Source: Mycolicibacterium mageritense (lineage in GTDB: Bacteria > Actinomycetota > Actinomycetes > Mycobacteriales > Mycobacteriaceae). Taken from it: a DNA stretch of 64,000 nucleotides. Every line of letters begins with the position of its first letter. The stretch's first letter is position 1. Positions 8,391 through 17,186 of the stretch are shown one piece after another. Below the pieces are notes generated by a model, which saw nothing but the letters and a program-made list of their open reading frames with translations, did not search any database and was not told the origin of the DNA. The stretch spans positions 3,348,001 through 3,412,000 of the forward strand of contig NZ_AP022567.1 of NCBI RefSeq assembly GCF_010727475.1. Direction: 5' to 3'. The translations under genes were made by a program, and so were the position numbers.

Positions 8391-8721
8391 CGGGTTCGCG
8401 TGCGTTCTGCAGTGCCACCGATCGCGCGAGCCTGGCGTACTTGAGCTCAAGATCCTTGAAGCGCAGGTACGCCGACAACGTGACGAACACGAACGCGATG
8501 ACCAGTACGTACTCCATGAGGTCCGCACCGCGGTCCACGCCGAGCCAATTCGCGACGATCGTGGTGTCGTCGGGCCGCAGGATCGCGTAGATGCCTGCGA
8601 CCACGAACAGCACGAAGCCCACTTTGACCCACGCCTTCGACCGCGCGCTGCGCCGCGACCGCAGCAGGTACACCAGCAGCGACAACACGGCCACGATGAG
8701 CAGTGCCTGGATCCAGTTCAT
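8380..8721 (-). CDS. Small membrane partner of polyprenyl-phosphate-GalNAc synthase (DUF2304, Rv3632-like)
   Basis: This 113-residue protein has three hydrophobic helices (about residues 3-20, 31-46 and 66-84), loops rich in Arg/Ser, and a charged C-terminus. The length and fold fit DUF2304 and M. tuberculosis Rv3632 (114 residues), which raises the activity of the neighbouring glycosyltransferase PpgS. The ATG overlaps the ppgS stop (ATGA), so the two are translationally coupled. It is the last gene of the five-gene minus-strand operon and ends convergently with tetR. Confidence 0.85.
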   Translation of the reverse strand: MNWIQALLIVAVLSLLVYLLRSRRSARSKAWVKVGFVLFVVAGIYAILRPDDTTIVANWLGVDRGADLMEYVLVIAFVFVTLSAYLRFKDLELKYARLARSVALQNAREPAND

Positions 8722-9404
8722 CGGGACAGCCTCCTGCGCAGCAACCCGTCGAAGACTATGTTGACGCCGTTGAGCAGCGGCTGTCCCTTCGACTTCGAGT
8801 AGTCGGTGTAGAGAATCTCGACGGGTTCTTCTGCGACCCGCCAATGGTTCTCATAGGCCAGTGAGATGAACTCACCGGCGTGGCTCATGCCGTTCATGGT
8901 CAGGTCGAGCGCGTCGGCGACCTTCCTGTTGAACACCCGCAGCCCGTTGTGGGCGTCGGTCAGCCCGAGCGCGCGGCTCTGCGGGCTCAGGATGGCCGCG
9001 GCCCGCAGGATGACCCGCTTGAGCGGCGGCGTGTGGCTGACCGCGCCCGCGAACCGCGTGCCGACCACCAGGTCGACGTCGTCGCCGCCGAGCCGGTCGA
9101 TCATCCGCATGACGTCCTTGACCTGGTGCTGGCCATCGGCGTCGAACGTCACGAACACCTCGGCGCCCGGCCGGCTGCGGGCATACTCGACCCCGGTCTG
9201 GATGGCCGCGCCCTGGCCCAGGTTCACCGGATGCGGCACGACGTACGCGCCGGCCAGGTGCGCCCGGTCTGCGGTGTCGTCGCGGCTACCGTCGTCGACG
9301 CAGACCACGTTAGGGAAAACCGAGCGCACGTCGGAGATGACGTCGCCGATGATGCTCGCCTCGTTGAAGGCGGGGATGACGATCCAAACGTCGTGGTAGC
9401 GCAT
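8718..9404 (-). CDS. ppgS: Polyprenyl-phospho-N-acetylgalactosaminyl synthase (GT2 family)
   Basis: This 228-residue GT-A fold glycosyltransferase has VWIVIPAFNEASII at the N-terminus, VVCVDDGSRDDT, and the metal-binding DxD-type FDADGQHQ around residue 95. It has no long C-terminal membrane domain. Gene order with the DUF2304 partner and the Rv3630-like membrane protein matches M. tuberculosis Rv3630-Rv3632, where PpgS moves GalNAc from UDP-GalNAc to polyprenyl phosphate. That product donates the galactosamine substituent of arabinogalactan. The ATG at 9404 is used; GTG or TTG codons at 9416 and 9419 would add 4-5 residues. By memory, galactosamine on arabinogalactan was reported from slow growers, so the role in this species is open. 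Confidence 0.85.
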   Translation of the reverse strand: MRYHDVWIVIPAFNEASIIGDVISDVRSVFPNVVCVDDGSRDDTADRAHLAGAYVVPHPVNLGQGAAIQTGVEYARSRPGAEVFVTFDADGQHQVKDVMRMIDRLGGDDVDLVVGTRFAGAVSHTPPLKRVILRAAAILSPQSRALGLTDAHNGLRVFNRKVADALDLTMNGMSHAGEFISLAYENHWRVAEEPVEILYTDYSKSKGQPLLNGVNIVFDGLLRRRLSR

Positions 9405-9420
9405 GTCGATGGGCACCAAA

Positions 9421-10701
9421 CTACACGGGGTTCCTGGCCAGGGCGCCCAGGTGCACGGCGATCCCCACGAGCGGTCCGCACAGCAGTGCGACGACGGTGC
9501 GGGTCTCCAGCTCGACGGGTAGCAGCAACAGTCCGACGGCGGCCACGGTCGCCAGGATCCAGCCCAGCGCGTAGGCCCGGTGCCGGGCGGCCGCGACGGC
9601 AGCGGCGCCGGTCAGCGTGAGCATCGCGATCGCGACGGCGCCCGCCGTGAGCCAGGCGAGCAGCGGGCCCGTGGCGAGGTAATCGCTGCCGAACCCGACC
9701 CGCAGCAGCCACGGCCCGACCAGCCCCGCGGCCAGCACCCCGACCGCGCCGAGCGCGGCCACCACCGCGGCCGGCGTCACCAGTGCGCGTAACCGCGCGC
9801 TGCGCTGGTCGACGAAATGTGCGATGAGGTTGCCCTGCATCGCGGTCAACGGCACCAGCAGCGGCGCCCGGGTCAGGGTGACCGCCAGGATCACCACACC
9901 GCCGGTGGCGCCGAGATCCCCAGAGGTGGCCTTGAGCAGCACCGGGAAACCCATCACGAGGATCGCGCTGGCACCCGCCGCCGAGATCGAGTGCCCGGCA
10001 CCGCGCAGAAACGACGCGGTGGTGCCCGCGGTGACGAGCCGGGCCGCCATGCGCGACGCGGGGGACACGACCAGCATGATGAGCCAGGCCACCGCCCCGG
10101 CGACCGTGGCCCACAGGAAGCCGATCAGACCCCAGCTCAACACGAAGGTCGCGGCGGCGACCACCACGCGGATGACCGCGTCGGTGACCATGAGCGCGCC
10201 GTAATCGGTCCACCGGTTGACCCCGGCCAGCATGCCGAGCAGCGTTGCGTGCAGGCAGAATCCGGCGAGCCCCGCACTGAGCAGCGCGACGCTGAGTGCC
10301 CGGGACTCGGCGAACACGTGCGGCGACCACAGCGGCGAACTGCCCGCGATCACCAGGGCGGCGACGACGCCGACGACGGCCGCGATCCGCATGGGGTGCG
10401 CGCGGGGCGAATCGGTCAGGTCGACGTGGCGAGCCGAGCGCACCTCGCGGGTGGCTTCCTGCAGCAGACCATTGGCGGCCCCGGTGACCAGGCCGAACGC
10501 ACCCCAGAACACGCTGAAGACCGAGAAGCCTGCCGGCTCGAGAGCACGCGCGGCCAGGTACAGGACGGCGTAGCCACACAGCGCGCTGATCGCGGTCGCC
10601 ACGCCGACGCGGGCGACGCTGCTGCGCGTGATCGGGCCAGTCGCCGATGAGCCGCTTGCGCGAAGAGCATCGAACCCGGGCGCGCCGCCGCCGTCGGTCA
10701 T
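9421..10701 (-). CDS. Polytopic membrane protein, polysaccharide flippase-like (Rv3630-like)
   Basis: This 426-residue protein has about 11-12 transmembrane helices, small-residue-rich, arranged like Wzx/MurJ-type lipid-linked sugar exporters (MOP superfamily). The ATG at 10701 overlaps the aminopeptidase stop by 4 bases. The stop lies 4 bases before an alternative ppgS start. Sitting directly beside ppgS, it is a good candidate to flip polyprenyl-phosphate-GalNAc across the membrane. That assignment is inferred from context and fold, because Rv3630 itself has no proven function that I can state. Confidence 0.75.
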   Translation of the reverse strand: MTDGGGAPGFDALRASGSSATGPITRSSVARVGVATAISALCGYAVLYLAARALEPAGFSVFSVFWGAFGLVTGAANGLLQEATREVRSARHVDLTDSPRAHPMRIAAVVGVVAALVIAGSSPLWSPHVFAESRALSVALLSAGLAGFCLHATLLGMLAGVNRWTDYGALMVTDAVIRVVVAAATFVLSWGLIGFLWATVAGAVAWLIMLVVSPASRMAARLVTAGTTASFLRGAGHSISAAGASAILVMGFPVLLKATSGDLGATGGVVILAVTLTRAPLLVPLTAMQGNLIAHFVDQRSARLRALVTPAAVVAALGAVGVLAAGLVGPWLLRVGFGSDYLATGPLLAWLTAGAVAIAMLTLTGAAAVAAARHRAYALGWILATVAAVGLLLLPVELETRTVVALLCGPLVGIAVHLGALARNPV

Positions 10702-12059
10702 AGGTCCGGCAGTTCCCTGGAGTACAGCCACTCGTGCCACAGCGGCCGCAGGGACTCGTTGGCGTACCGGGCGGCCAACCCGATGAAATCGTCGGTGAAC
10801 GCGGTGCTGTGCCGGTATCGCGTGGTCCAGTCCTGAAGCAGCGCAAAGAAATTGTCGTCACCGATCCAGATGCGCAGCACGTGCAGCGTCATCGCGCCGC
10901 GCTTGTACACGCGGTCGTCGAACATGTCCCGCGGTCCCGGGTCGGCCAGCAGCAGATCCTGCGGCAAGTCGCGCAGGCCGTGGTGGTAGCGCCTGGCCCA
11001 CTCGTCGGCGGTCGGCCCGCCGCTGTTCTCCGACCACAGCCACTCGGCGTAGCACGCGAAGCCCTCGTGCAGCCAGATGTCGCGCCACCGGTGCGCGGTC
11101 ACCGAATTACCGAACCACTGGTGGGCCAGCTCGTGCGCGATGAGCCGCTCGGAACTGCGGTGCCCGTCGCAGTGATTGGCGCCGAAGATCGAAATGCCCT
11201 GGGCCTCTAGCGGTATCTCCAGGTCGTCGTCGGTCACCACCACGGTGTAGCCGGTCGACAGGGGATACGGGCCGAACAGTTTTACGAACAGTTTCATCAT
11301 CTGCGGCTGCCGTGCGAAATCGTGGTCGAACGTGCGCTTGAGCCGCGGGGGCAGCACCGCTTGCATGGGCACCGGAGACTTGTTGAGCCGGTGGCTTTCG
11401 TACATGCCGATCTGCAGCGTGATCAGGTAGCTCGAGGTCGGTTCGGCCTGCTCGTAGGTCCACACCGTGTGCCCGGCCTTGACCTTGCGCGACACCAGCT
11501 CGCCGTTGGCGATCGCGCGGTACGGGCTGTCGGTGCTGATCTGGATGCGGTAGCTGGCCTTGGAACTGGGGTGGTCGTCGCACGGAAACCACGACGCCGC
11601 GCCGTTCGGTTGCCCGGCCACCAGCGCACCGTTCGACAGTTCCTCGAAACCGACGTCACCCCAATAGGTTTCGATGGGTCGAGGGTTGCCGCTGTAGCGC
11701 ACGAAGATCGTCATCGCCGCGCCTGCGGGCAACACGGAGTCGAGCGTTATCAGCAGCTTGCCGCCCGAACATCGGAACTGCGCGGGCCTGCGGCCGTTGA
11801 CCGAGACCCGCGACACGTTCATGGTGTGCGCGAGGTCGAGAGTGAACGTGCGGAGCTGGGCCAGCGTCACCGCGGTGATGGTCGCCGTCCCGGCCAGCCG
11901 ATTGGCCGACACCTTGTATTCGAGGTCGAGCTCGTAGCGGGACACGCGGTAGCCGAAGTTGCCGTTGTTCGGCAGGTACGGATCGATCACCGGTGCGGGG
12001 GATGCCTTCTTCGCGGCTTTCTTGGCCGCCTTGCCGACTGCCTTCTGGGATCTCGTCAC
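10698..12059 (-). CDS. M1 family zinc aminopeptidase, short form
   Basis: This 453-residue metallopeptidase has HELAHQWFG with zinc ligands His309 and His313 and catalytic Glu310, and the third ligand Glu332 in WLHEGFACYAEWL. The exopeptidase loop reads PLEAQGISIF in place of the usual GAMEN, with its Glu retained. The protein stops soon after the catalytic domain and lacks the large C-terminal helical domain of ERAP1/PepN enzymes. The first 20 residues are a Lys/Ala-rich tail, not a signal peptide, so it is probably cytosolic. GTG at 12059 overlaps the NRPS stop (GTGA). The coupling suggests it trims or hydrolyses the synthetase product, or edits misloaded amino acids; this is inference. Confidence 0.88.
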   Translation of the reverse strand: MTRSQKAVGKAAKKAAKKASPAPVIDPYLPNNGNFGYRVSRYELDLEYKVSANRLAGTATITAVTLAQLRTFTLDLAHTMNVSRVSVNGRRPAQFRCSGGKLLITLDSVLPAGAAMTIFVRYSGNPRPIETYWGDVGFEELSNGALVAGQPNGAASWFPCDDHPSSKASYRIQISTDSPYRAIANGELVSRKVKAGHTVWTYEQAEPTSSYLITLQIGMYESHRLNKSPVPMQAVLPPRLKRTFDHDFARQPQMMKLFVKLFGPYPLSTGYTVVVTDDDLEIPLEAQGISIFGANHCDGHRSSERLIAHELAHQWFGNSVTAHRWRDIWLHEGFACYAEWLWSENSGGPTADEWARRYHHGLRDLPQDLLLADPGPRDMFDDRVYKRGAMTLHVLRIWIGDDNFFALLQDWTTRYRHSTAFTDDFIGLAARYANESLRPLWHEWLYSRELPDL

Positions 12060-15000
12060 GCGGCGGTGTCCTCGGGGGCCTTGGGGCCCTTCTCGGGTGC
12101 CGAGGCGCCGCGCTTCTTGCCGAACAGGTTCCATGGGGCGATCGGATTGCCCTGCCAGCGCGTCGACGGTGGTACCTCGTCGCCGCGCATCACGAGCGAG
12201 CCGGGGCCGACCGTGGCGCCGGCACCAAGCCGGGCCGCGGGCAGCGCCACGCAGTGCGGGCCCAGCGTCGCACCCTCTTCGAGCACGACACTGTCCATCC
12301 GCATGATGCGGTCGTGGAACAGGTGGGTCTGCACGACGCAGCCGCGGTTCACCGTGGCCGCGGTGCCCAGCGTCACGAGATCGGCCTCGGGCAGCCAGTA
12401 GGTCTCGCACCACACGCCGCGGCCGATGGATGCGCCGAGCCCGCGCAGCCACAGGTTCATCACGGGTGTGCCGCTCGCGGCGCGCGCGAACCACGGTGCG
12501 GCGACGGTTTCGACGAACGTGTCCGACACCTCGTTGCGCCACACGAACGACGACCACAGCGGGTGTTCGACCGCGCGAATCCGGCCGATCACCAACCACT
12601 TCGCGATCACGGCGATGGTCCCGGCCACCGCGCCGGCCGCGAGCAGCACGAGGCCGCTGGCCAGCGCGGTCCACAGGTAACCGAACCGCAGGGCCGATGC
12701 CTGCAGCGTGCCGAGCACCGCGATGCCGATGCCGAACGTCACGATCACGGGCAACAACCGGCAGGTTTCGACGGTGCCGCGCATGATCTTGAGCCGCGCG
12801 GACGGATGGAAGGTTCGCAACGCGTCGGCCGCAGTCGGGTTGCGGCGCAACCGGACCGGCGGGCTGCCCAGCCACGACGATCCCGCCTTCGCCTTGTGCG
12901 GTGCGGCCGAAAGGACCGCGACCAGGCCGTCGTCGGGCACCTTGCGGCCGGGTTGGGTGATGCCCGAGTTGCCGAGGAACGCGCGCTTGCCGATCGTGGC
13001 CTTCGCGACGTGGATCCAGCCGCCGCCCAGTTCGTAGGACGCGACCATGGTGTCGTCGGCCAGGAATGCGCCGTCCTGCACCTCGGTGAACTTCGGTGTG
13101 AACAGCGCCGTCGAGATCTCGGTGCCCGCGCCGACTTTCGCGCCGAGCAGGCGCAGCCACCACGGGGTCAGCAGGCTCGCGTAGATCGGGAACAGGTAGT
13201 TGCGCGCGGCGTCCATTAGCCGCTCGGTGGCCCACAGCTGCCAGCCGACGCGGCTGCGCACCGGGTGGTAGCCCTCGGTCAGCCGCAGCGCCAGCACCCG
13301 CACGCCGATCACCGTGAACGCCGCGTAGCTCACCATCGCGGCGATCGCGGCCACCGGCGTCCACGCCAGTGCGGGCAGGATCGCGTCGGCCGCCGAGGCC
13401 GTGCCGTGGATGCCCCAGGCGATCACCGCCAGGCCCACGGCCAGCGCGGCCAGCGGCAGGCTGCCGAGCAGGATCGAGGTGAGGCCGTAGACCGCCACCC
13501 AGACGGGCGCGCGGCCGGGCCGGTGATCCGGCCAGGGGTGGCGCGCCTTGCCGGATTTCACCGCGGGCGAGCCCTTCCAGTACTGCCCGTTCTTGACCTT
13601 GCCCACGACCGCCGAGCCGGGCGCGACGTCGGCGTTCTTGCCGACCGTCGCGCCGGGCAGCAGCGTGGTGCGGGCCCCGATCGTGGCGTCGTTGCCGATC
13701 GACACCGGCCCGACATGGAACAGGTCGCCGTCGATCCAATGTCCGGTGAGGTCGACCTCCGGTTCGACCGAGGCACGGTGCCCGAGCTTGAGCATGCCGG
13801 TCACGGGCGGTGCCGAATGCAGGTCGACGCCCTTGCCGACGGTGTTGCCGAGCGCGCGGGCGTAGTAGACCATCCACGGCGCGCCCGCCAGGTTCTCCGC
13901 GCCGCTCGCGTCGGCGAGCCGTTCGGCGACCCACACACGCAGGTGCACGGCGCCGCCCCGCCGGTAGGTGCCGGGCTCGAGGCCCGTCAGCAGCATGCGC
14001 GCGAACAACACCGCGATCCCCATGCGGCCCAGCGGCGTGATGAACAGGATGAAGCCGCCGAGGATCCACCACCAGTTCATCGGCTCGGCCCACGGCACGA
14101 TGTCCGCCGCGGCGGCCACGTTGTTGAGCAGCGCGAGCCACACGACCCACTGGATGCCCGTCAGCGTGGCAAGCGGCAACGACAGCGCGACCTGCGCGGC
14201 CTGCGTGAGCCACGGTGTCGGCTTCACCACGCGGGTCTCCACGCGGGGCGGCGGTTTGAGTTCGTCGAGGTAGCCGGCCAGCGATCCGAGGCGGGGATGG
14301 TCGTACAGGTCGGCCACCGTGACCTGCGGATAGCGCTGGCGCAGCGCAGCCACCAGCTGGGCCGCCGAAAGCGAGCCGCCGCCCAGCGCGATGAAATCGG
14401 CCTCCGGGCCGTCGACCGCGGTGCCCAGCACGTCGCGCCACAGCCCCGCGAGCCAGCCGAGGGTGCCGCCCAGGTCGGGGCTGTCCTGCTCGGTCTCGCC
14501 GGGTGGCGGCCACGGCAACGCGTTGCGGTCCACCTTGCCCGACGTGCGGGTCGGCAACTCGTCGAGCAGCACGAGCCGGGGCACGAGCGCGGCGGGCAGT
14601 GATTCCGAAAGCGCGGTGCGGGCCGCGGCGAGGTCGAACTCGGGATCGGTGCTGGCGATGTAGCCGACCAGCAGGGGCGTGCCGCTGGCGGTCTTGCGGA
14701 CCGCGGCCGCGCCGCCGCTGACACCGGGCAGGTTGACCAGCGCTGTGTCGACCTCGCCGAGCTCGATGCGGCGTCCGCCGACCTTGACCTGATCGTCGGC
14801 CCGGCCCTGGAAGTAGAGGCCGTCCTTCTCGAGGCGCACCAGGTCTCCGCTGCGGTAGGCACGGCTCCAGCCGAGCGTGGGCATCGCGGCGTACTTCTCG
14901 GCGTCCTTCTCCGGGTCGAGGTAGCGGGCCAGCCCCACGCCGCCGATCACCAGTTCGCCGACCTCGCCGATGGGCACCGGCAGGTTGTCCTTGTCCACGA

Positions 15001-15985
15001 CCGCCAGATCCCAGCCGGGCAGCGGCAGGCCGATGCTGACCGGGCCCTGCCCGTCGAGCTTCGCGCCGCACGCGACGACGGTGGCCTCGGTGGGGCCGTA
15101 GGTGTTCCACACCTCGCGGCCGTCCACCGCGAGGCGTTGTGCCAGCTCGGGCGGGCAGGCCTCGCCGCCGAAGATCAGCAGCCGCACGGCCTCGAGCGCC
15201 TCGGCGGGCCACAGGGCGGCCAGGGTCGGCACCGTCGACACGACGGTGATGTCGCGCGACACCAGCCACGGGCCCAGGTCCATGCCGCTGCGCACCAGCG
15301 ACCGGGGCGCGGGTACCAGGCACGCGCCGTGCCGCCAGGCCAGCCACATCTCCTCGCACGACGCGTCGAACGCCACCGAAAGCCCGGCCAGCACGCGGTC
15401 ACCGGGCCCAATGGGATTGTCCTGCAGAAACATCCGTGCCTCGGCATCGACGAACGCCGCGGCGCTGCGGTGCGTTACCGCGACGCCCTTCGGGGTTCCC
15501 GTCGAGCCCGACGTGAAGATGATCCAGGCGTCGTCGCGGCCCAGCGGCGCAGCGGCCCGCCACCCTCGCGAGGAGCCGGGCCCCCGCACCAGGCCGGCCT
15601 CGGTGATCACGCCCACCACGTTGGCCTCGCCGAACACCAGTGCCGCGCGCTCGTCGGGATCGTCGGCGTCCACCGGGACGTAGGCCGCCCCGGCGGCCAG
15701 CGTCGAGAGGATCGCGACGTAGAGGGCGTAGCTGCCCGACGGCATGCGGATGCCGATCCGGTCGCCCCGGCCGATGCCGCGCGCCGCCAGCCACGCGACG
15801 CTGTCCTCGATGTCGGCGATCAGTTCGGCGTAGGTGAGCTGGACGGTGCCATCGTCGAGTGCGGGTGCGTCGGGAAACCGGCGCGCGGTCTCATGCAGGA
15901 TGTCTATGAGGGTCCGAGGCTCAGGTGCGGACGGCGATAGCACGTACTGAGCGGGTATTTCGGGCCCCGTGTCCGCAGCTGTCAC
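12056..15985 (-). CDS. Pls/PosA-type membrane non-ribosomal peptide synthetase (A-T plus transmembrane acyltransferase-like domain)
   Basis: This 1309-residue protein opens with an adenylation domain (about 1-495): A3 FTSGSTGTPKG near 157-167, A4 FDASCEEMW at 206-214, A5 NTYGPTE at 294-300, A10 with Lys484. A carrier domain follows with LGGGS and the phosphopantetheine serine at 538. There is no condensation domain. The C-terminal 700 residues alternate transmembrane helices with three left-handed beta-helix (hexapeptide) blocks near 710-790, 945-1010 and 1215-1280. This is the terminal domain typical of Pls/PosA (poly-lysine synthetase-like) enzymes. The family activates one amino acid and joins copies or transfers it at the membrane. 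The product here is unknown. It is first in a five-gene operon. Confidence 0.88.
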   Translation of the reverse strand: MTAADTGPEIPAQYVLSPSAPEPRTLIDILHETARRFPDAPALDDGTVQLTYAELIADIEDSVAWLAARGIGRGDRIGIRMPSGSYALYVAILSTLAAGAAYVPVDADDPDERAALVFGEANVVGVITEAGLVRGPGSSRGWRAAAPLGRDDAWIIFTSGSTGTPKGVAVTHRSAAAFVDAEARMFLQDNPIGPGDRVLAGLSVAFDASCEEMWLAWRHGACLVPAPRSLVRSGMDLGPWLVSRDITVVSTVPTLAALWPAEALEAVRLLIFGGEACPPELAQRLAVDGREVWNTYGPTEATVVACGAKLDGQGPVSIGLPLPGWDLAVVDKDNLPVPIGEVGELVIGGVGLARYLDPEKDAEKYAAMPTLGWSRAYRSGDLVRLEKDGLYFQGRADDQVKVGGRRIELGEVDTALVNLPGVSGGAAAVRKTASGTPLLVGYIASTDPEFDLAAARTALSESLPAALVPRLVLLDELPTRTSGKVDRNALPWPPPGETEQDSPDLGGTLGWLAGLWRDVLGTAVDGPEADFIALGGGSLSAAQLVAALRQRYPQVTVADLYDHPRLGSLAGYLDELKPPPRVETRVVKPTPWLTQAAQVALSLPLATLTGIQWVVWLALLNNVAAAADIVPWAEPMNWWWILGGFILFITPLGRMGIAVLFARMLLTGLEPGTYRRGGAVHLRVWVAERLADASGAENLAGAPWMVYYARALGNTVGKGVDLHSAPPVTGMLKLGHRASVEPEVDLTGHWIDGDLFHVGPVSIGNDATIGARTTLLPGATVGKNADVAPGSAVVGKVKNGQYWKGSPAVKSGKARHPWPDHRPGRAPVWVAVYGLTSILLGSLPLAALAVGLAVIAWGIHGTASAADAILPALAWTPVAAIAAMVSYAAFTVIGVRVLALRLTEGYHPVRSRVGWQLWATERLMDAARNYLFPIYASLLTPWWLRLLGAKVGAGTEISTALFTPKFTEVQDGAFLADDTMVASYELGGGWIHVAKATIGKRAFLGNSGITQPGRKVPDDGLVAVLSAAPHKAKAGSSWLGSPPVRLRRNPTAADALRTFHPSARLKIMRGTVETCRLLPVIVTFGIGIAVLGTLQASALRFGYLWTALASGLVLLAAGAVAGTIAVIAKWLVIGRIRAVEHPLWSSFVWRNEVSDTFVETVAAPWFARAASGTPVMNLWLRGLGASIGRGVWCETYWLPEADLVTLGTAATVNRGCVVQTHLFHDRIMRMDSVVLEEGATLGPHCVALPAARLGAGATVGPGSLVMRGDEVPPSTRWQGNPIAPWNLFGKKRGASAPEKGPKAPEDTAA

Positions 15986-16084
15986 GCATACAAACTACTA
16001 ACTCGAAGTGACGCCGGCTCGGTGCCGGGCGCGGCGTGTGCATCGTTTCGGTTTCGGTTCGCGGCCGCGATCAGGCACACTTGT

Positions 16085-16212
16085 CGGCGGAGGGGAGTAT
16101 TCCTTCGCTGCGGTGTCGTCATCACGTCGGTCGTCTACGGACCGATCGGTGCCGCAGACCGGTCGGCACGGCCGGTGGAAGAGACCTCCGGCGTTGTTTG
16201 GCGACCGGAGGT
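16085..16212 (+). promoter_or_regulatory. yybP-ykoY (Mn2+) riboswitch with Shine-Dalgarno sequestration, leader of terC
   Basis: The leader carries the conserved AGGGGAGTA loop of the yybP-ykoY class (16091-16099) and, at the 3' end, GGAAGAGACCTCC (16177-16189). CGGAGG (16088-16093) pairs with CCTCCG (16185-16190) to close the aptamer. Internal hairpins include CGGTC-GTCTAC-GGACCG. ACCTCCGG (16184-16191) is also perfectly complementary over 8 bp to CCGGAGGT (16205-16212), which contains the Shine-Dalgarno of terC. The two pairings exclude each other, so ion binding would free the ribosome site. This class senses Mn2+ and often precedes TerC-family exporters. Confidence 0.85.
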
Positions 16213-16217
16213 ATTTG

Positions 16218-17186
16218 ATGCAGGTAACCCAACTCGAGTGGATTGTCACGTTGGCCGTGACGATCGCCGTGCTGTTGTTCGACGTGATCGTCATCGGACG
16301 GCGGCCGCATGAACCATCGACCCGCGAGACCGCGACGTATCTGTCGATCTACATCGGCCTTGCCGTCGCGTTCGGCGTGTGGGTGTGGTTCTTCCACGGC
16401 TCCCAGTTCGGCCTCGAGTTCTTTGCCGGCTGGCTCACCGAGTACAGCCTGTCGGTCGACAACCTGTTCATCTTCCTGATCATCATGGCCAGCTTCAAGG
16501 TGCCCAGGGTCTACCAGCAGCAGGCTCTGCTGGTCGGCATCATCCTGGCGCTGATCTTCCGCGGCATCTTCATCGCGCTGGGCGCGGTCGCCATCAACCA
16601 GTTCTCGTGGGTGTTCTACATCTTCGGCGCGTTCCTGGTGTACACCGCGTTCAACCTGGTGCGCGACACCGAACACGACGACGACGGCGACAACGGTGTG
16701 GTGCGGTTCGCGCGCAAGCACCTGCGCACCACCGACAAGTGGGACGGCCTGCGGTTGTGGATCCACGAGAACGGCAAACGGCTCATGACGCCGATGTTCT
16801 TGGTGATCGTCGCGTTGGGTACCACCGACCTGCTGTTCGCGCTGGACTCGATCCCGGCGATCTACGGCCTGACGCAAGAGCCCTACCTGGTGTTCACCGC
16901 CAACGTGTTCGCGCTCATGGGCCTGCGGCAGCTGTACTTCCTGCTGGGCGATCTGCTCAAGCGCCTGGTGTACCTGTCCCAGGGGCTTGCCTTCATCCTG
17001 GCCTTCATCGGCGTGAAGCTGATCCTGCACGCGCTGCACGAGAACGAGTTGCCGTTCATCAACGGCGGTGAGCCGGTGCACGTGCCGGAGATCCCGACGC
17101 TGGCTAGCCTAGGGGTGATCATCGTGACGCTGGCCGTCACCACGGTCGCGAGCCTGTACAAGACGCGGGTGCGCGACGCCCGGTAG
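16218..17186 (+). CDS. TerC family integral membrane metal-ion exporter
   Basis: This 322-residue protein has about nine transmembrane helices and the TerC hallmarks AGWLTEYSLSVDNLFIFLIIMASF (acidic Glu/Asp in the membrane) and GTTDLLFALDSIPAIYGLT. A His/Asp-rich cytosolic loop (EHDDDGDN) lies in the middle. Members export Mn2+ (MntP/Alx-like function) or confer tellurite resistance. The yybP-ykoY riboswitch just upstream points to manganese homeostasis here. The ATG at 16218 is set by a GGAGG six bases upstream; longer upstream reading would cross the riboswitch. The gene is divergent from the Pls-type synthetase, with 232 bp between the two starts. Confidence 0.9.
   Translation: MQVTQLEWIVTLAVTIAVLLFDVIVIGRRPHEPSTRETATYLSIYIGLAVAFGVWVWFFHGSQFGLEFFAGWLTEYSLSVDNLFIFLIIMASFKVPRVYQQQALLVGIILALIFRGIFIALGAVAINQFSWVFYIFGAFLVYTAFNLVRDTEHDDDGDNGVVRFARKHLRTTDKWDGLRLWIHENGKRLMTPMFLVIVALGTTDLLFALDSIPAIYGLTQEPYLVFTANVFALMGLRQLYFLLGDLLKRLVYLSQGLAFILAFIGVKLILHALHENELPFINGGEPVHVPEIPTLASLGVIIVTLAVTTVASLYKTRVRDAR

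Noticed and set aside
9580..10650. Plus-strand frames opposite the flippase-like gene
   Set aside because: Gln/His/Arg-rich low-complexity translations, typical antisense shadows in high-GC DNA.
10698..15359. A 1553-codon open frame on the minus strand covering most of the NRPS region
   Set aside because: Only its last 453 codons form a real protein (the M1 aminopeptidase). The rest is an out-of-frame Arg/Ala/Gly-rich shadow of the synthetase, kept open by high GC.
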